Assembly: GCA_009699015.1 (NCBI GenBank)
Contig: WLOY01000014.1
Span: 1-40,261, forward strand
From: Actinomycetota bacterium
GTDB lineage: Bacteria > Actinomycetota > Actinomycetes > S36-B12
Direction of reading: 5' to 3'
Length of the DNA stretch: 40,261 nt
Made by a program: the position numbers and the translations under genes. Of this stretch, positions 7,773 to 16,197 are shown one piece after another. The stretch's first letter is position 1, and each line of letters starts with the position of its first letter. The notes under the pieces were generated by a model that was not told the origin of the DNA, did no database searches, and was given only the letters and a program-made list of their open reading frames with translations.

Positions 7773-9029
7773 ATGACGAACCCCGCGATCAACCTCGATA
7801 CCGACCGCCTGCTCGCCGACCTCGACACCCTCCTGGCCATGCCATCGCTCGGCGGAACGGCAGCCGAGGTCGACATCCAGCGCCACCTCGCGCGTGAGTG
7901 GCGGTCAGAGGGACTGCTCGTCGACGAATGGGACATCGACCTCGAGCAGATCACGGCCGACCCCGAGTTCCCCGGCATGGAGGTCGCCCGCGCACAGGCC
8001 GTCGGCGTCACAGCAACCCTCGCCGGCACGGGCGGCGGCCGAACACTCCTCATCAACGGCCATACCGACGTCGTGCCCCCCGGCGACCTCGGAGCATGGT
8101 CCGCCGACCCCTTCACCCCGCGCCTCGAGCAACGCGGCGGCATCGACGTCATCGTCGGCCGCGGCGCCTGCGACATGAAGGCCGGCCTCGTCGCCGGCTG
8201 GGCCGCGGTCCGCGCCATCGCGGCCAGCGGCGTCCGCCTTCGGGGCGACGTCATCATCGCCCCCGTCGTCGGCGAGGAGGACGGCGGACTCGGCACCTTC
8301 GCACTTCTGCGGCACGGCGTCAGCGCCGACATGTGCATCGTCCCGGAACCCACGAGCCTGGACCTCGTTCCCGCCAACGGCGGAGCGCTCACCTTCCGGC
8401 TCGTCGTCAGGGGCGCGGCCACCCACGCATCCCGCCGCACGGAGGGAGTGAGCGCGATCGAGAAGTTCATTCCGGTCATGCATGCCATCGCCGCCTACGA
8501 GGCGGAGCGCAATGCCGATGTCGACCCGCTCATGGCGCGCTGGCCGCTCGCCTACCCCATCTCGATCGGAACGGTCCACGCCGGCGACTGGGCCTCAACC
8601 GTTCCCGACCTCCTCACGGCGGAGGGCCGCCTAGGCGTAGCCCTCGACGAGAGCGTTGACGATGCCCGGTCGCGACTCGAGGCCGCAGTCGCCGCAGCCT
8701 GCTCCCTCGATCCGTGGCTGCACGACCACCCGGTCGAGGTCCAGTGGTGGGGCGGGCAGTTCGCCTCCGGCCGCACCGACCTCGCCCACCCGGTCATCAC
8801 CGAACTCGGCGAAGTCCACCGCGAACTGACCGGCGCGGACCCGCTCATCTACGGCGGCCCCTACGGTTCGGACCTTCGACTCCTGAGCGGCCTCGGCGGG
8901 ATTCCCACGGTGCAGTACGGACCGGGCGATGCCGCTCGCGCCCACGCGCCCGACGAGTACGTACCAGTCGACGAGGTCATCACCTGCGCACGGGCGCTCA
9001 TCCAGATGATCCTGCGCACCTGCGCCTGA
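7773..9029 (+). CDS. M20 family metallopeptidase (ArgE/DapE-like deacylase)
   Basis: A 418-residue di-zinc M20 enzyme. The ligand set is complete: His97 with catalytic Asp99 in NGHTDVVPPGD, Asp134 in GRGACDMKAG, catalytic Glu168 and ligand Glu169 in VVGEEDGG, Glu192 in VPEPT, and C-terminal His391 in ARAHAPDEY. The lid/dimerisation domain sits between about residues 205 and 315 and includes the conserved THASRR. This is the ArgE/DapE/carboxypeptidase branch; the amide substrate is unknown. ATG 7773 is chosen because family members begin close to this point and GAGAAT lies 8 nt upstream. ATG 7731, 14 codons earlier with GACATT 6 nt upstream, is a real alternative. It is the first gene of a plus-strand run with the ThiF-like and ABC1 genes. 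Confidence 0.9.
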   Translation: MTNPAINLDTDRLLADLDTLLAMPSLGGTAAEVDIQRHLAREWRSEGLLVDEWDIDLEQITADPEFPGMEVARAQAVGVTATLAGTGGGRTLLINGHTDVVPPGDLGAWSADPFTPRLEQRGGIDVIVGRGACDMKAGLVAGWAAVRAIAASGVRLRGDVIIAPVVGEEDGGLGTFALLRHGVSADMCIVPEPTSLDLVPANGGALTFRLVVRGAATHASRRTEGVSAIEKFIPVMHAIAAYEAERNADVDPLMARWPLAYPISIGTVHAGDWASTVPDLLTAEGRLGVALDESVDDARSRLEAAVAAACSLDPWLHDHPVEVQWWGGQFASGRTDLAHPVITELGEVHRELTGADPLIYGGPYGSDLRLLSGLGGIPTVQYGPGDAARAHAPDEYVPVDEVITCARALIQMILRTCA

Positions 9030-9090
9030 CGCCCGGTCGCGCCCCCGGGTCAGGCCCCCTTACCCCAACTGCCCTGTGCATAGCCACCTG

Positions 9091-9099
9091 ATATCCACA
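9091..9099 (+). promoter_or_regulatory. near-consensus DnaA box
   Basis: ATATCCACA matches TTATCCACA at 8 of 9 positions. It lies 24 nt upstream of the ThiF-like start. The flank TATCCACAGGCCG is shared with the perfect box at 36964. Confidence 0.35.
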
Positions 9100-9111
9100 G
9101 GCCGGGTGCGT

Positions 9112-9117
9112 CACCAT
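9112..9117 (+). promoter_or_regulatory. possible leaderless -10 for the ThiF-like gene
   Basis: CACCAT lies 5 nt before ATG 9123. It resembles the CANNAT hexamers before other plus-strand genes here, but is one of the weaker examples. Confidence 0.3.
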
Positions 9118-9122
9118 CGGCC

Positions 9123-10190
9123 ATGACCTCCACGCCCAGTCCCGTCGAGTCGCAGCCCACTGAACCCGGCTCCCTCCCACCCCTGCTCACCGCGCCACCA
9201 TCACTTGCCGAGCATGCCCCGGGAATCGAGCGGCCCGAACTGCGCCGCGACTGCCCCCTCATCTGGCGCGGCATTGACCGAATTCAGTTCGGCACTGACG
9301 ACGATGCGCCCATCCTCGACCGCATGACCCCCGGCCTGGCCCGCTGGCTCATCAGGCTCGATGGGCTGCGAACGTGGGATCAGATCGACGCTGGGTTCTC
9401 CCAGGCCCCGTCGAGCGCACGACAAGGCGGGGCCGAGCCCGTCTCCTACGAGGATGCGCGGCGCGCCCTGCGAGCCGCCACCCGCGCCGGTGCGCTCGCC
9501 GACGCGGCCACCATGCCCCACCACTGGCGCTGGCTGGCTCTCGCCGACCGCGAGCAGGCGCGGGCAGACCTCGCCGCCGCAGCCCTGACCCTCCGCGACT
9601 CCCTTCAGGCCAATGAGCTCATCGAACGTCGCAACGCCCTCCTGGTGAGCGTCGTCGGAACCGGGTTCCTCGCCCACGAGGTCGCCTCGGCTCTCGCCCT
9701 GGGCGGCGTGAGCCTCGTTCCCGACGATGCCCCCTCAATCGACATTCGCGTGCTCGCCGACAGCCCCCATCCCAGGGTCGTCGAAGAGGTCGACACCCCC
9801 GCACACGAAGGGCCGCACCTCGCGGCCGGCCTCTTCGGCAGCACTGGGATCGTCGGGCCGCTCGTCGTCCCGGGAGTGACCGGCTGCCTGCGCTGCAGCC
9901 ACCTCCATGCCGCCGATGCCGACCCTCACTGGCCCGCCGTCTCACTGCAGATCTCCAGCGCCATCCGGCAACTGCCCGTCCAGCCCCGTGACAGGCTCCT
10001 CACCCGGCTCGTCGCCGCTCAGTCGGCCCTCCTCATCCGGCAGTGGGCCGATGACCCCACCGATCTTGACCGCTGGGCTGATCTCGCCATCGAGATCAGG
10101 CTTCCCGCCGGAGAGCAGCGCAGGGTCCCGCGGCCACCGCATCCGCTCTGCGGGTGCCGCTGGCCGGACGCAGGCCGTGCGGCTTCATGA
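9123..10190 (+). CDS. ThiF/E1-like Rossmann protein of actinobacteria (Rv3196-like)
   Basis: A 355-residue protein. After a Pro-rich start (residues 1-36) comes a helical region (about 40-170), then a Rossmann nucleotide-binding core beginning VVGTGFLAHEVASALA (177-192), as in ThiF/E1 and TOMM cyclodehydratase C-like proteins. A zinc site is suggested by CLRC (Cys255, Cys258) and CGC near the end (Cys343, Cys345). The segment VGPLVVPGVTGCLRC matches the E1-like PGxTxCxxC zinc entry. The typical E1 catalytic cysteine and adenylation arginines are not obvious, so it may bind rather than adenylate. From memory this family sits next to the ABC1 kinase in many actinobacteria. No RiPP precursor is visible nearby. 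Function unknown. Confidence 0.82.
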   Translation: MTSTPSPVESQPTEPGSLPPLLTAPPSLAEHAPGIERPELRRDCPLIWRGIDRIQFGTDDDAPILDRMTPGLARWLIRLDGLRTWDQIDAGFSQAPSSARQGGAEPVSYEDARRALRAATRAGALADAATMPHHWRWLALADREQARADLAAAALTLRDSLQANELIERRNALLVSVVGTGFLAHEVASALALGGVSLVPDDAPSIDIRVLADSPHPRVVEEVDTPAHEGPHLAAGLFGSTGIVGPLVVPGVTGCLRCSHLHAADADPHWPAVSLQISSAIRQLPVQPRDRLLTRLVAAQSALLIRQWADDPTDLDRWADLAIEIRLPAGEQRRVPRPPHPLCGCRWPDAGRAAS

Positions 10191-10199
10191 CAAACACGG

Positions 10200-10205
10200 A
10201 ACAAT
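10200..10205 (+). promoter_or_regulatory. possible leaderless -10 for the ABC1 kinase gene
   Basis: AACAAT, 6 nt (GAAGAC), then GTG 10212. It lies in the 21-nt gap after the ThiF-like stop, so the kinase could be expressed separately from the upstream genes. Confidence 0.4.
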
Positions 10206-10211
10206 GAAGAC

Positions 10212-11528
10212 GTGGTTGACCTCCCTCGCAACGCTCTCACCCGCGGCGTCAAGATGGCCGCGCTGCCCGTGTCATATGCCGGCCGGACCGCCCTCGGATT
10301 CGGCAAGCGAGTCGGCGGCAAGTCGGCCGAGGCCGTCACCGCCGAACTCCAGCAGCGCACGGCCGAGCAGATGTTCAAGGTGCTCGGCGAGCTCAAGGGT
10401 GGCGCCATGAAAGTCGGCCAGGCACTCAGCGTCTTCGAGGCGGCCCTTCCCGAGGAGTTCGCAGCGCCCTACCGCGCCACCCTCACCCGACTGCAGGACG
10501 CCGCCCCGCCGCTCGCCGCCTCCAGCATCCACAAGATCCTCACCGAGGAGCTCGGCGAGGACTGGCGGTCGCGGTTCGCGGAGTTCGACGACGTGCCTGC
10601 GGCCGCCGCCTCCATCGGCCAGGTCCACAAGGCAACCTGGCACGACGGTCGGGTGGTGGCCGTCAAGGTCCAGTACCCGGGCGCAGACAAGGCCCTCATG
10701 GCCGACCTCAACCAACTCGCACGCATGGGCAAGATGTTCGCCGCCTGGATTCCCGGCATCGAGATCAAGCCCCTCATCGACGAACTGCGCGACCGCGTCG
10801 CCGAGGAACTCGACTACCTTCGCGAGTCGCAAAACCAGCGGACCTACGCAGCCGCATTCGAGGGCGATCCCGACTTCCTCATCCCCCACGTCCTCGCCGC
10901 ATCACCGCACGTCATCATCACCGAGTGGGTCGACGGCACTCCCCTGTCATCGATCATCGCAGCGGGCACCCAGGAGCAGCGCGATCTCGCCGGGACCCTG
11001 CTCGAGCGGTTCCTCCTGTGCGGTCCGGCTCGAGCCGGACTCCTGCACGCCGACCCGCACCCCGGGAACTTCCGCATGACCCCGGACGGACGCCTGTGCG
11101 TGCTCGACTTCGGAGCGGTCGCGCACCTGCCAGACGGCCTCCCCCTCGCCATGGGCACCCTGCTGCGCCTGGCCCAGTCGGGCGACGCGGATACCGTGCT
11201 CGAGGGCCTACGAACCGAGGGTTTCGTCCGTCCTCATATCGACGTCGACCCCGAACAGGTCCTCGCGTATCTCGACCCATTCGTCGAGCCCGCACGCCAT
11301 GAGACCTTCACGTTCTCCCGCGACTGGATGCGCGGACAGTTCACCCGGCTCAACGACATCCGCAACCCCGACTTCACCGTCGGGCTCAAGCTGAACCTGC
11401 CGCCGTCCTACGCCCTCATCCACCGCGTCTGGCTCGGCACGATCGGCGTGCTGTGCCAGCTCGGGGCCACCGTGCCGATGCGATCCGAGCTCGTGCGCTG
11501 GGCCCCGGGATTCGTCGAGGCCCCGTAG
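10212..11528 (+). CDS. ABC1/UbiB family atypical kinase (AarF-like)
   Basis: A 438-residue ABC1 (AarF/UbiB/ADCK) protein. The family-specific KxGQ motif is in LKGGAMKVGQ (about 61-70) and the Ala-rich loop replacing the Gly-rich loop is AAAASIGQVHKA (about 130-141). The VAIK-type lysine is VKVQYPG (Lys152), followed by ELDYLRE (about 199-205). The catalytic loop is LLHADPHPGNF (about 277-287) and the metal-binding LDFG is near 298. All key residues are present, so it should bind ATP. Relatives act in isoprenoid lipid or quinone pathways as ATPases rather than protein kinases, but the actinobacterial group (Rv3197 type) has no settled substrate. GTG 10212 directly follows the ThiF-like gene. 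Confidence 0.93.
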   Translation: MVDLPRNALTRGVKMAALPVSYAGRTALGFGKRVGGKSAEAVTAELQQRTAEQMFKVLGELKGGAMKVGQALSVFEAALPEEFAAPYRATLTRLQDAAPPLAASSIHKILTEELGEDWRSRFAEFDDVPAAAASIGQVHKATWHDGRVVAVKVQYPGADKALMADLNQLARMGKMFAAWIPGIEIKPLIDELRDRVAEELDYLRESQNQRTYAAAFEGDPDFLIPHVLAASPHVIITEWVDGTPLSSIIAAGTQEQRDLAGTLLERFLLCGPARAGLLHADPHPGNFRMTPDGRLCVLDFGAVAHLPDGLPLAMGTLLRLAQSGDADTVLEGLRTEGFVRPHIDVDPEQVLAYLDPFVEPARHETFTFSRDWMRGQFTRLNDIRNPDFTVGLKLNLPPSYALIHRVWLGTIGVLCQLGATVPMRSELVRWAPGFVEAP

Positions 11529-11568
11529 CCCTCTCGAGCGCCGCCGCCGTTAGGTCGGTCAGGTCCAG

Positions 11569-13644
11569 TCAAGTCGCGTTCACGATGCCGAGCACCGCAC
11601 TGCCGTAGGCCTCGATCTTCGCCTGACCGATGCCGGGAATCTCCTCGAGTTCCTCCATCGTCGACGGGCCTCGCTCGACGATTGCCATGAGGGTCGCATC
11701 GGTGAAGACCAGGTAGGCAGGTACCTCGCGCTCCCTGGCCCGTCCGAGCCGCCAGCGCTTCAGCGTCTCCCACCGCTCGATGTTGAAGTCGCTCGGGCAG
11801 GTGCGGCACCGGCCCAGCGTGCGCTCGGGCGCCGTCACGAGCCCCTTGCCGCAGACCCGGCATTTCGCCGGGCCCTTGCGTCGCTGCTCCGCCTTCACCG
11901 GCCTCGTCCCGAGCGTGACGGTCGCCCCGAGCGAACCGCCCAACGACTCCGGATCCGCTGCCTCCAGGAACCGGCTCGCCGATCGCGACGACCGGCCGCC
12001 CGGCTCCCGTGACCTCGCCCACGATACGTGCAGGTTGCGCTTGGCCCGCGTGATCCCGACGTAGAACAGCCGGCGCTCCTCATCTACGTCGAGCGGCTCG
12101 CTGCTCGATCCCTGGACGTACGGAAGGAGCCGTTCGCTGCAGCCGATGATGAAGACGGTGTCCCACTCGAGTCCCTTCGCCGAGTGGAGCGAAGACAAGG
12201 TCACGGCATCAGCGGTCGGCGCGTGCTGCGACTCGGCGCGCTGGTCGAGCTCGGCAATGAGCGCTGCAACGTCCATCGCGGCATGCTCGTCGGCAAGGGA
12301 GACAAGGGCGGAGAGCGACTCCCAGCGCTCGCGCACCGCGCCGCCACCCCTGGGCGGCTCCTCGCTCCATCCCGCTGCTCGAAGGACGCTTCGCACCTCC
12401 TCGCCGATCGGCCCTGTCGCCTCGCCTGCGCGCGCAGCACCCCTCAGCCTCGTGATCGCCTCGCGAATCTCAGGTCGGTCGAAGAATCGCTCGGTGCCCC
12501 GCATGACGACCGGAATCCCCCTCGCCGACATCGCCGCCTCGAGCTCAGCCGATTGCGCATTGATGCGGAACAACACCGCCATGTCACGGGCCGACGCGCC
12601 ACGGTCGAGGTACCCGCGCACCCGCGCAGCCACCTGTTCGGCCTCGCTCACATCGTCAGCGAAAGCCTCGACCGTCGGCGTCGGACCCTGCGAGTCGACC
12701 GCACGCAGCCGCAGGGTCGCCTTCGTCGGCGCCTGGGCGACCACGGAGTTCGCAAGATCCACGATCGGACCACTGCACCGGTAGCAGTTCACCAGCCGGA
12801 CCTCGGTCGCCCCCGGAAAGGCCTTAGGGAAGTCAAGGAGGTACGCCGACGTCGCCCCGGTGAAGGAATAGATCGTCTGGCTGACATCGCCGACGACGCA
12901 CACGTCGTCACGGTCGCCGCGCCAGAGCCCGAGCAGGCGATGCTGCAGCGGATTAACGTCCTGATACTCGTCGACCGTGAACCAGCGGTAGGCCTTGCGA
13001 ACCTCATCAGCGATGTCAGGCCGCGACTGCAGCGCACCGACGGTCACGAGCAGCACGTCCTCGAAGTCCAGCCTGCCCCGCCGGGCCTTCAGGTCGTCAT
13101 ACGCCGCGTAGACGCGCGAGACATCGCGGACCTCGATCGACCAGTCGCGCCTGACAGCATGCGCACCGGTGAGGATCTCGGCCGGAGTCAGTTGCGACAC
13201 CTTGGCCCACTCGATATCAGCCGAGAGATCGCGCAGTCCCGGCGCGCTCAACGACACCCCGCACGATGCCGCCGCCTCGCCGATGAGTCGGATCTTGCTC
13301 GGCAGCAGCTCGGGGAAGGCGTCGCCCGAGAGCCGGGGCCAGAAGTAGCGAAGCTGGCGCAGGGCGGCGGCATGGAAGGTCCGGACGGCGACGTCGCTCA
13401 CGCCCAGGGCCCTCAACCGCGACCGCATCTCGCCCGCCGCCCGTGCCGTGAACGTCACCGCGAGTGACCGCCTGGCCTCGTGCTCGCCAATCGCCACCGC
13501 GTGGGCGATCCGATGGGTGATTGCCCTGGTCTTGCCGGTGCCCGCCCCGGCGAGGACGACCACCGGGCCGGTGAGCGCGGTGGCAACCGCCCGCTGCTCA
13601 TCGTCGAGTTGCTCGAGAGTCGCCTCGGCCGATGGGAACGTCAC
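11569..13644 (-). CDS. uvrD2: ATP-dependent DNA helicase UvrD2 (SF1A, HRDC domain)
   Basis: A 691-residue SF1A helicase. Walker A is GAGTGKT (33-39), Walker B VDEYQDVNPLQ (224-234), motif III VGDVSQTIYSFTGA (251-264), motif V LSSLHSAKGLEWD (about 482-495), and motif VI VGITRAKR (529-536). A four-Cys zinc motif follows (Cys595, Cys598, Cys613, Cys616), then a C-terminal HRDC domain (about 620-690, ending EEIPGIGQAKIEAYG). Zinc motif plus HRDC is the hallmark of mycobacterial-type UvrD2, a 3'-5' helicase. The GTG start at 13644 is chosen because TACCGT lies 6 nt upstream and because the mycoredoxin gene starts only 24 nt away on the other strand; residues further upstream are shadow of that gene. 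Confidence 0.95.
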   Translation of the reverse strand: MTFPSAEATLEQLDDEQRAVATALTGPVVVLAGAGTGKTRAITHRIAHAVAIGEHEARRSLAVTFTARAAGEMRSRLRALGVSDVAVRTFHAAALRQLRYFWPRLSGDAFPELLPSKIRLIGEAAASCGVSLSAPGLRDLSADIEWAKVSQLTPAEILTGAHAVRRDWSIEVRDVSRVYAAYDDLKARRGRLDFEDVLLVTVGALQSRPDIADEVRKAYRWFTVDEYQDVNPLQHRLLGLWRGDRDDVCVVGDVSQTIYSFTGATSAYLLDFPKAFPGATEVRLVNCYRCSGPIVDLANSVVAQAPTKATLRLRAVDSQGPTPTVEAFADDVSEAEQVAARVRGYLDRGASARDMAVLFRINAQSAELEAAMSARGIPVVMRGTERFFDRPEIREAITRLRGAARAGEATGPIGEEVRSVLRAAGWSEEPPRGGGAVRERWESLSALVSLADEHAAMDVAALIAELDQRAESQHAPTADAVTLSSLHSAKGLEWDTVFIIGCSERLLPYVQGSSSEPLDVDEERRLFYVGITRAKRNLHVSWARSREPGGRSSRSASRFLEAADPESLGGSLGATVTLGTRPVKAEQRRKGPAKCRVCGKGLVTAPERTLGRCRTCPSDFNIERWETLKRWRLGRAREREVPAYLVFTDATLMAIVERGPSTMEELEEIPGIGQAKIEAYGSAVLGIVNAT

Positions 13645-13668
13645 TGGGGCACGGTAGCGTCCCTGCCT
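13645..13668. promoter_or_regulatory. 24-bp divergent promoter between uvrD2 and mycoredoxin
   Basis: The core ACGGTAGCGT (13651-13660) holds two overlapping -10 hexamers: TAGCGT on the plus strand (13655-13660, 8 nt before ATG 13669) and TACCGT on the minus strand (13656-13651, 6 nt before GTG 13644). They share the central TA. Any -35 for one gene must lie inside the coding region of the other. Both transcripts would be leaderless. Confidence 0.55.
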
Positions 13669-13902
13669 ATGAAGATGTACACGACCGTGTGGTGCGGCTA
13701 CTGCCAGCGACTCAAGGCGCAGATGACCCGCGAGGGCATCACCTTCGAGGAGATCGACATCGAGCACGACCCCGAGGCCGCCGCCCTCGTCGAGGCCGTC
13801 AATGGCGGGAACCAGACAGTGCCGACCCTCGTCTACGACGATGGCAGCGCGGCAACCAATCCATCAATCGGGCAGGTCAAGGCCAAGCTCGGGCTCACCT
13901 GA
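13669..13902 (+). CDS. mrx1: mycoredoxin (glutaredoxin-like, CGYC)
   Basis: A 77-residue glutaredoxin-fold protein. It starts KMYTTVWCGYCQRLK, with the active-site CGYC at residues 9-12, and has the TVPTLVYDDG cis-Pro loop (about 50-59) and a C-terminal helix (SIGQVKAKLG). CGYC and length match mycoredoxin-1, which reduces mixed disulfides of proteins with mycothiol; this implies a mycothiol-using organism. It diverges from uvrD2, as in mycobacteria, and converges on nudC with 21 nt between stops. The ATG at 13669 is the only reasonable start; no Shine-Dalgarno is seen, and a -10 TAGCGT lies 8 nt upstream. The longer upstream open frame is antisense to uvrD2 and non-coding. Confidence 0.93.
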   Translation: MKMYTTVWCGYCQRLKAQMTREGITFEEIDIEHDPEAAALVEAVNGGNQTVPTLVYDDGSAATNPSIGQVKAKLGLT

Positions 13903-13923
13903 CCACTCCTTCGCCCAGTCTCA

Positions 13924-14859
13924 TCACCACTCTCCGGGCAGCGCTTCGCCGTACCAACGCTCGATGAGCTTGCGCGAAATCGACACCGGCGAGGGGAGCG
14001 TCACCTCCTGGCTCAGGCACGCAGCAAGGAGCCCTTCCCGGGTGAACCAGTGGGCCTCTGCGATCTCCTCGCCATCCACGGTGATCTCCGTCTGCGCGGC
14101 CCATGCGTGGTAGCCGAGCATGAGCGAGCACGGGAATGGCCACGGCTGGCTGCCGAGGTACTGCACGTCATCGTGGTCCGGGCCGATCACCACGCCCGTC
14201 TCCTCCGTCAGCTCCCTTCGCACCGCGGCCTCCGCCGACTCCCCCGCCTCGACGAATCCCGCGAACGTCGACATGCGCCCCTCCGGCCAGTTCACGTGGC
14301 GACCGAGCAGCGCCCGGTCATCCCGATCGCGGACGAGAACGATCACGGCCGGATCCGTCCGCGGGAAGTGCTCGACGCCATCGGCCTCGCAGCGCAGGGA
14401 CCAACCGGCATTTCGAATCGCGAGCGCACGGCCGCACGCAGAGCACCAGCGGGTGCGCACGCGCCAGTTGTCCAGCGCGACCGCCGTGACCGACAGGCCT
14501 GCATCGAGGTCCGAAAGCCCGCTCCCGATCGTTCGCAGCGATGACCACCGGGCATCCGCCGCAAGCGCCGGGTGCTCTCGTGTCTCTAGGTGCGCCGCAA
14601 AGTAGGCGCGGTCATCCGCATCGACCCCGAGGAAGGACAGTCCTGAAGGGTCGCCGAACTCCGTCACGGGGGTGAGGTGCAGGGCCGGCGCCCCCTCACC
14701 GGGCGCAACCGCGGTCGCGCTGCCCTCCACCCAGACCACGAGCGAACGAGGGTCGCTCGTGCGCGCCCGCTGCCAATCACCGTCCGCGCGAAGGTGCGCA
14801 GCACGCTCAATTGCCGCACGCGAGAGGAGGAGGTCATCGAGCAGCCGGGGGTTCGTCAC
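13924..14859 (-). CDS. nudC: NADH/NAD-capped RNA pyrophosphatase NudC
   Basis: A 311-residue protein, the normal length for NudC. N-terminal domain (1-130), a zinc-ribbon segment (RWCSACGR, Cys139/Cys142, then Cys157), the PRTDPAVI strand (about 166-173), a Nudix box GFVEAGESAEAAVRRELTEE (201-220) continuing TGV, and the NADH-diphosphatase signature SQPWPFPCS (237-245). It hydrolyses NAD(H) and removes NAD caps from RNA in characterised members. The fourth zinc ligand, usually Cys, reads Asp160 here (CEAD). GTG 14859 is the start because TACCCT lies exactly 6 nt upstream and the longer frame has no NudC similarity. It diverges from the acyltransferase. Confidence 0.93.
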   Translation of the reverse strand: MTNPRLLDDLLLSRAAIERAAHLRADGDWQRARTSDPRSLVVWVEGSATAVAPGEGAPALHLTPVTEFGDPSGLSFLGVDADDRAYFAAHLETREHPALAADARWSSLRTIGSGLSDLDAGLSVTAVALDNWRVRTRWCSACGRALAIRNAGWSLRCEADGVEHFPRTDPAVIVLVRDRDDRALLGRHVNWPEGRMSTFAGFVEAGESAEAAVRRELTEETGVVIGPDHDDVQYLGSQPWPFPCSLMLGYHAWAAQTEITVDGEEIAEAHWFTREGLLAACLSQEVTLPSPVSISRKLIERWYGEALPGEW

Positions 14860-14871
14860 ATGGCAAGGGTA
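14860..14871 (-). promoter_or_regulatory. leaderless-type -10 element for nudC
   Basis: Minus strand TACCCT, 6 nt (TGCCAT), then GTG 14859. Identical hexamer to that before the small membrane gene at 4838. Confidence 0.5.
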
Positions 14872-14880
14872 ATTGCGTGA

Positions 14881-14886
14881 CACGAT
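14881..14886 (+). promoter_or_regulatory. possible leaderless -10 for the acyltransferase gene
   Basis: CACGAT, 6 nt (GCCTAG), then GTG 14893. The context TGACACGATGCCTAGGTG is nearly the same as TGACAAGATGCTCAGGTG before the flippase gene at 22856. Confidence 0.4.
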
Positions 14887-14892
14887 GCCTAG

Positions 14893-16164
14893 GTGAACGT
14901 GTTCATTCGGCAGCTGACCGGAGTCCGATTCGTCGCCGCAGCCTGGGTCCTGCTCTACCACCTTCAGGGCCCGCTCGATAGGGTCGGCCTGCTCGCCATC
15001 CCAGTCCTCCCCGACGTCCTCAACGTCGGGCGACTCGGGGTCGACCTGTTCTTCGCCCTCTCCGGATTCATCCTCACCCACACGTATCTCAATCGCCTCG
15101 GCCAGCGCGCCCGGGTACGCGAGACCCTGAACTTCTGGTGGCTCCGGCTCGCGCGCGTCTACCCCGTCCATCTCGTCATGCTCGTCATCGCAGGCGTCGC
15201 CGTGGTCGCCCAGGCAAAGGTCACGGGCGACTCGCTCGACCGGGCCTGGCTGAACCCTCTCGACTTCACCCGCAACCTCCTGCTCGTCCAAGAATGGGGT
15301 GCGCAGCCGCAGCGCGGCTGGAATTTCGTGGCGTGGTCGCTCTCGATGGAGTGGCTTGCCTACCTCATCTTCCCGCTCCTCATCCTTGTCCTCTGGCGCT
15401 GCCACAAGCGGCTCGGCCTCGGCCTGCTCATCGCCCTGTGGTTCGCCAGCATCGCCCCGCTCGTCATCTATGGGCTGTCGACCACCGACTCCTACTACAC
15501 CGACAACTGGGGCTCGACGATCCGCATCCTCACCGAGTTCACCGCCGGTGCCATCACCTACCTCATCGTCGTTCACCTGCTGCCCGCGGGCGCCGGCGAC
15601 CCCGGCCCCCGGACCCTTCGCGGCGCAGGCTTCCTCTCCTGGCTGCTCCCGCTGGCAGTCGTCGCCGGCGCCGTCCTGCTCGCCAACCTGCCGATCGCCC
15701 AGCCGCCGATTGCCCTCGACATCTCCGGCGATGCCGAGCCGATGCCCCCGTACTTCCACCTGCTCCTCGTGCCGTTCCTCATCGCCTGGCTCGGCGCACT
15801 CGCGCTCGCTCGCGGCCGGGTGTCACGCGGGCTCGCGACGAGGACGCTCGTCCTCGGCGGGTTCATCTCCTACTCGCTGTACATGACCCACCTCGTCGCC
15901 TTCGGCCTCTGGCGGGCTGCCATGCGGGCCGCCGGCATCGACGGCGGACCGCTGTACGCGATCGGACTGCTCGTGCTCGTCGGTGCAGCGCTCGCCATTG
16001 CCTGGCTCATGTGGCGCTTCGTCGAGGAGCCTGCGCGCGAGTGGATGCGCGGACTCGCCGGGGCCCGGCGCGCGCCGACTGAGGAGGCCGGCGAGGCGGT
16101 CGCCGAGCGGCGTGACAGTGGTCCGGAGCCCATCACGCTGCCAGCGATTTCCCCCAACCCCTAG
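14893..16164 (+). CDS. acyltransferase 3 family membrane protein (OafA/YrhL-like)
   Basis: A 423-residue polytopic protein. It opens IRQLTGVRFVAAAWVLLYHL, the acyltransferase-3 signature with catalytic His23, and the LGVDLFFALSGFILTHTYL segment (about 53-71) is typical of the family. About ten membrane helices span the protein, and the C-terminus is a soluble tail rich in Arg, Glu and Pro. The family transfers acetyl or other acyl groups to extracytoplasmic sugars, lipids or cell-wall polymers. Nothing nearby indicates the acceptor; the gene stands alone between nudC (divergent) and adnB (convergent). GTG 14893 gives the full family N-terminus. Confidence 0.9.
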   Translation: MNVFIRQLTGVRFVAAAWVLLYHLQGPLDRVGLLAIPVLPDVLNVGRLGVDLFFALSGFILTHTYLNRLGQRARVRETLNFWWLRLARVYPVHLVMLVIAGVAVVAQAKVTGDSLDRAWLNPLDFTRNLLLVQEWGAQPQRGWNFVAWSLSMEWLAYLIFPLLILVLWRCHKRLGLGLLIALWFASIAPLVIYGLSTTDSYYTDNWGSTIRILTEFTAGAITYLIVVHLLPAGAGDPGPRTLRGAGFLSWLLPLAVVAGAVLLANLPIAQPPIALDISGDAEPMPPYFHLLLVPFLIAWLGALALARGRVSRGLATRTLVLGGFISYSLYMTHLVAFGLWRAAMRAAGIDGGPLYAIGLLVLVGAALAIAWLMWRFVEEPAREWMRGLAGARRAPTEEAGEAVAERRDSGPEPITLPAISPNP

Positions 16165-16197
16165 CCCCGTCGTTTCACCCATGATCCGGGAAAGAAC

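Noticed and set aside
12028..13467. 479-codon plus-strand open frame
   Set aside because: Antisense to uvrD2, which has every helicase motif; the plus frame is Arg-rich and without motifs.
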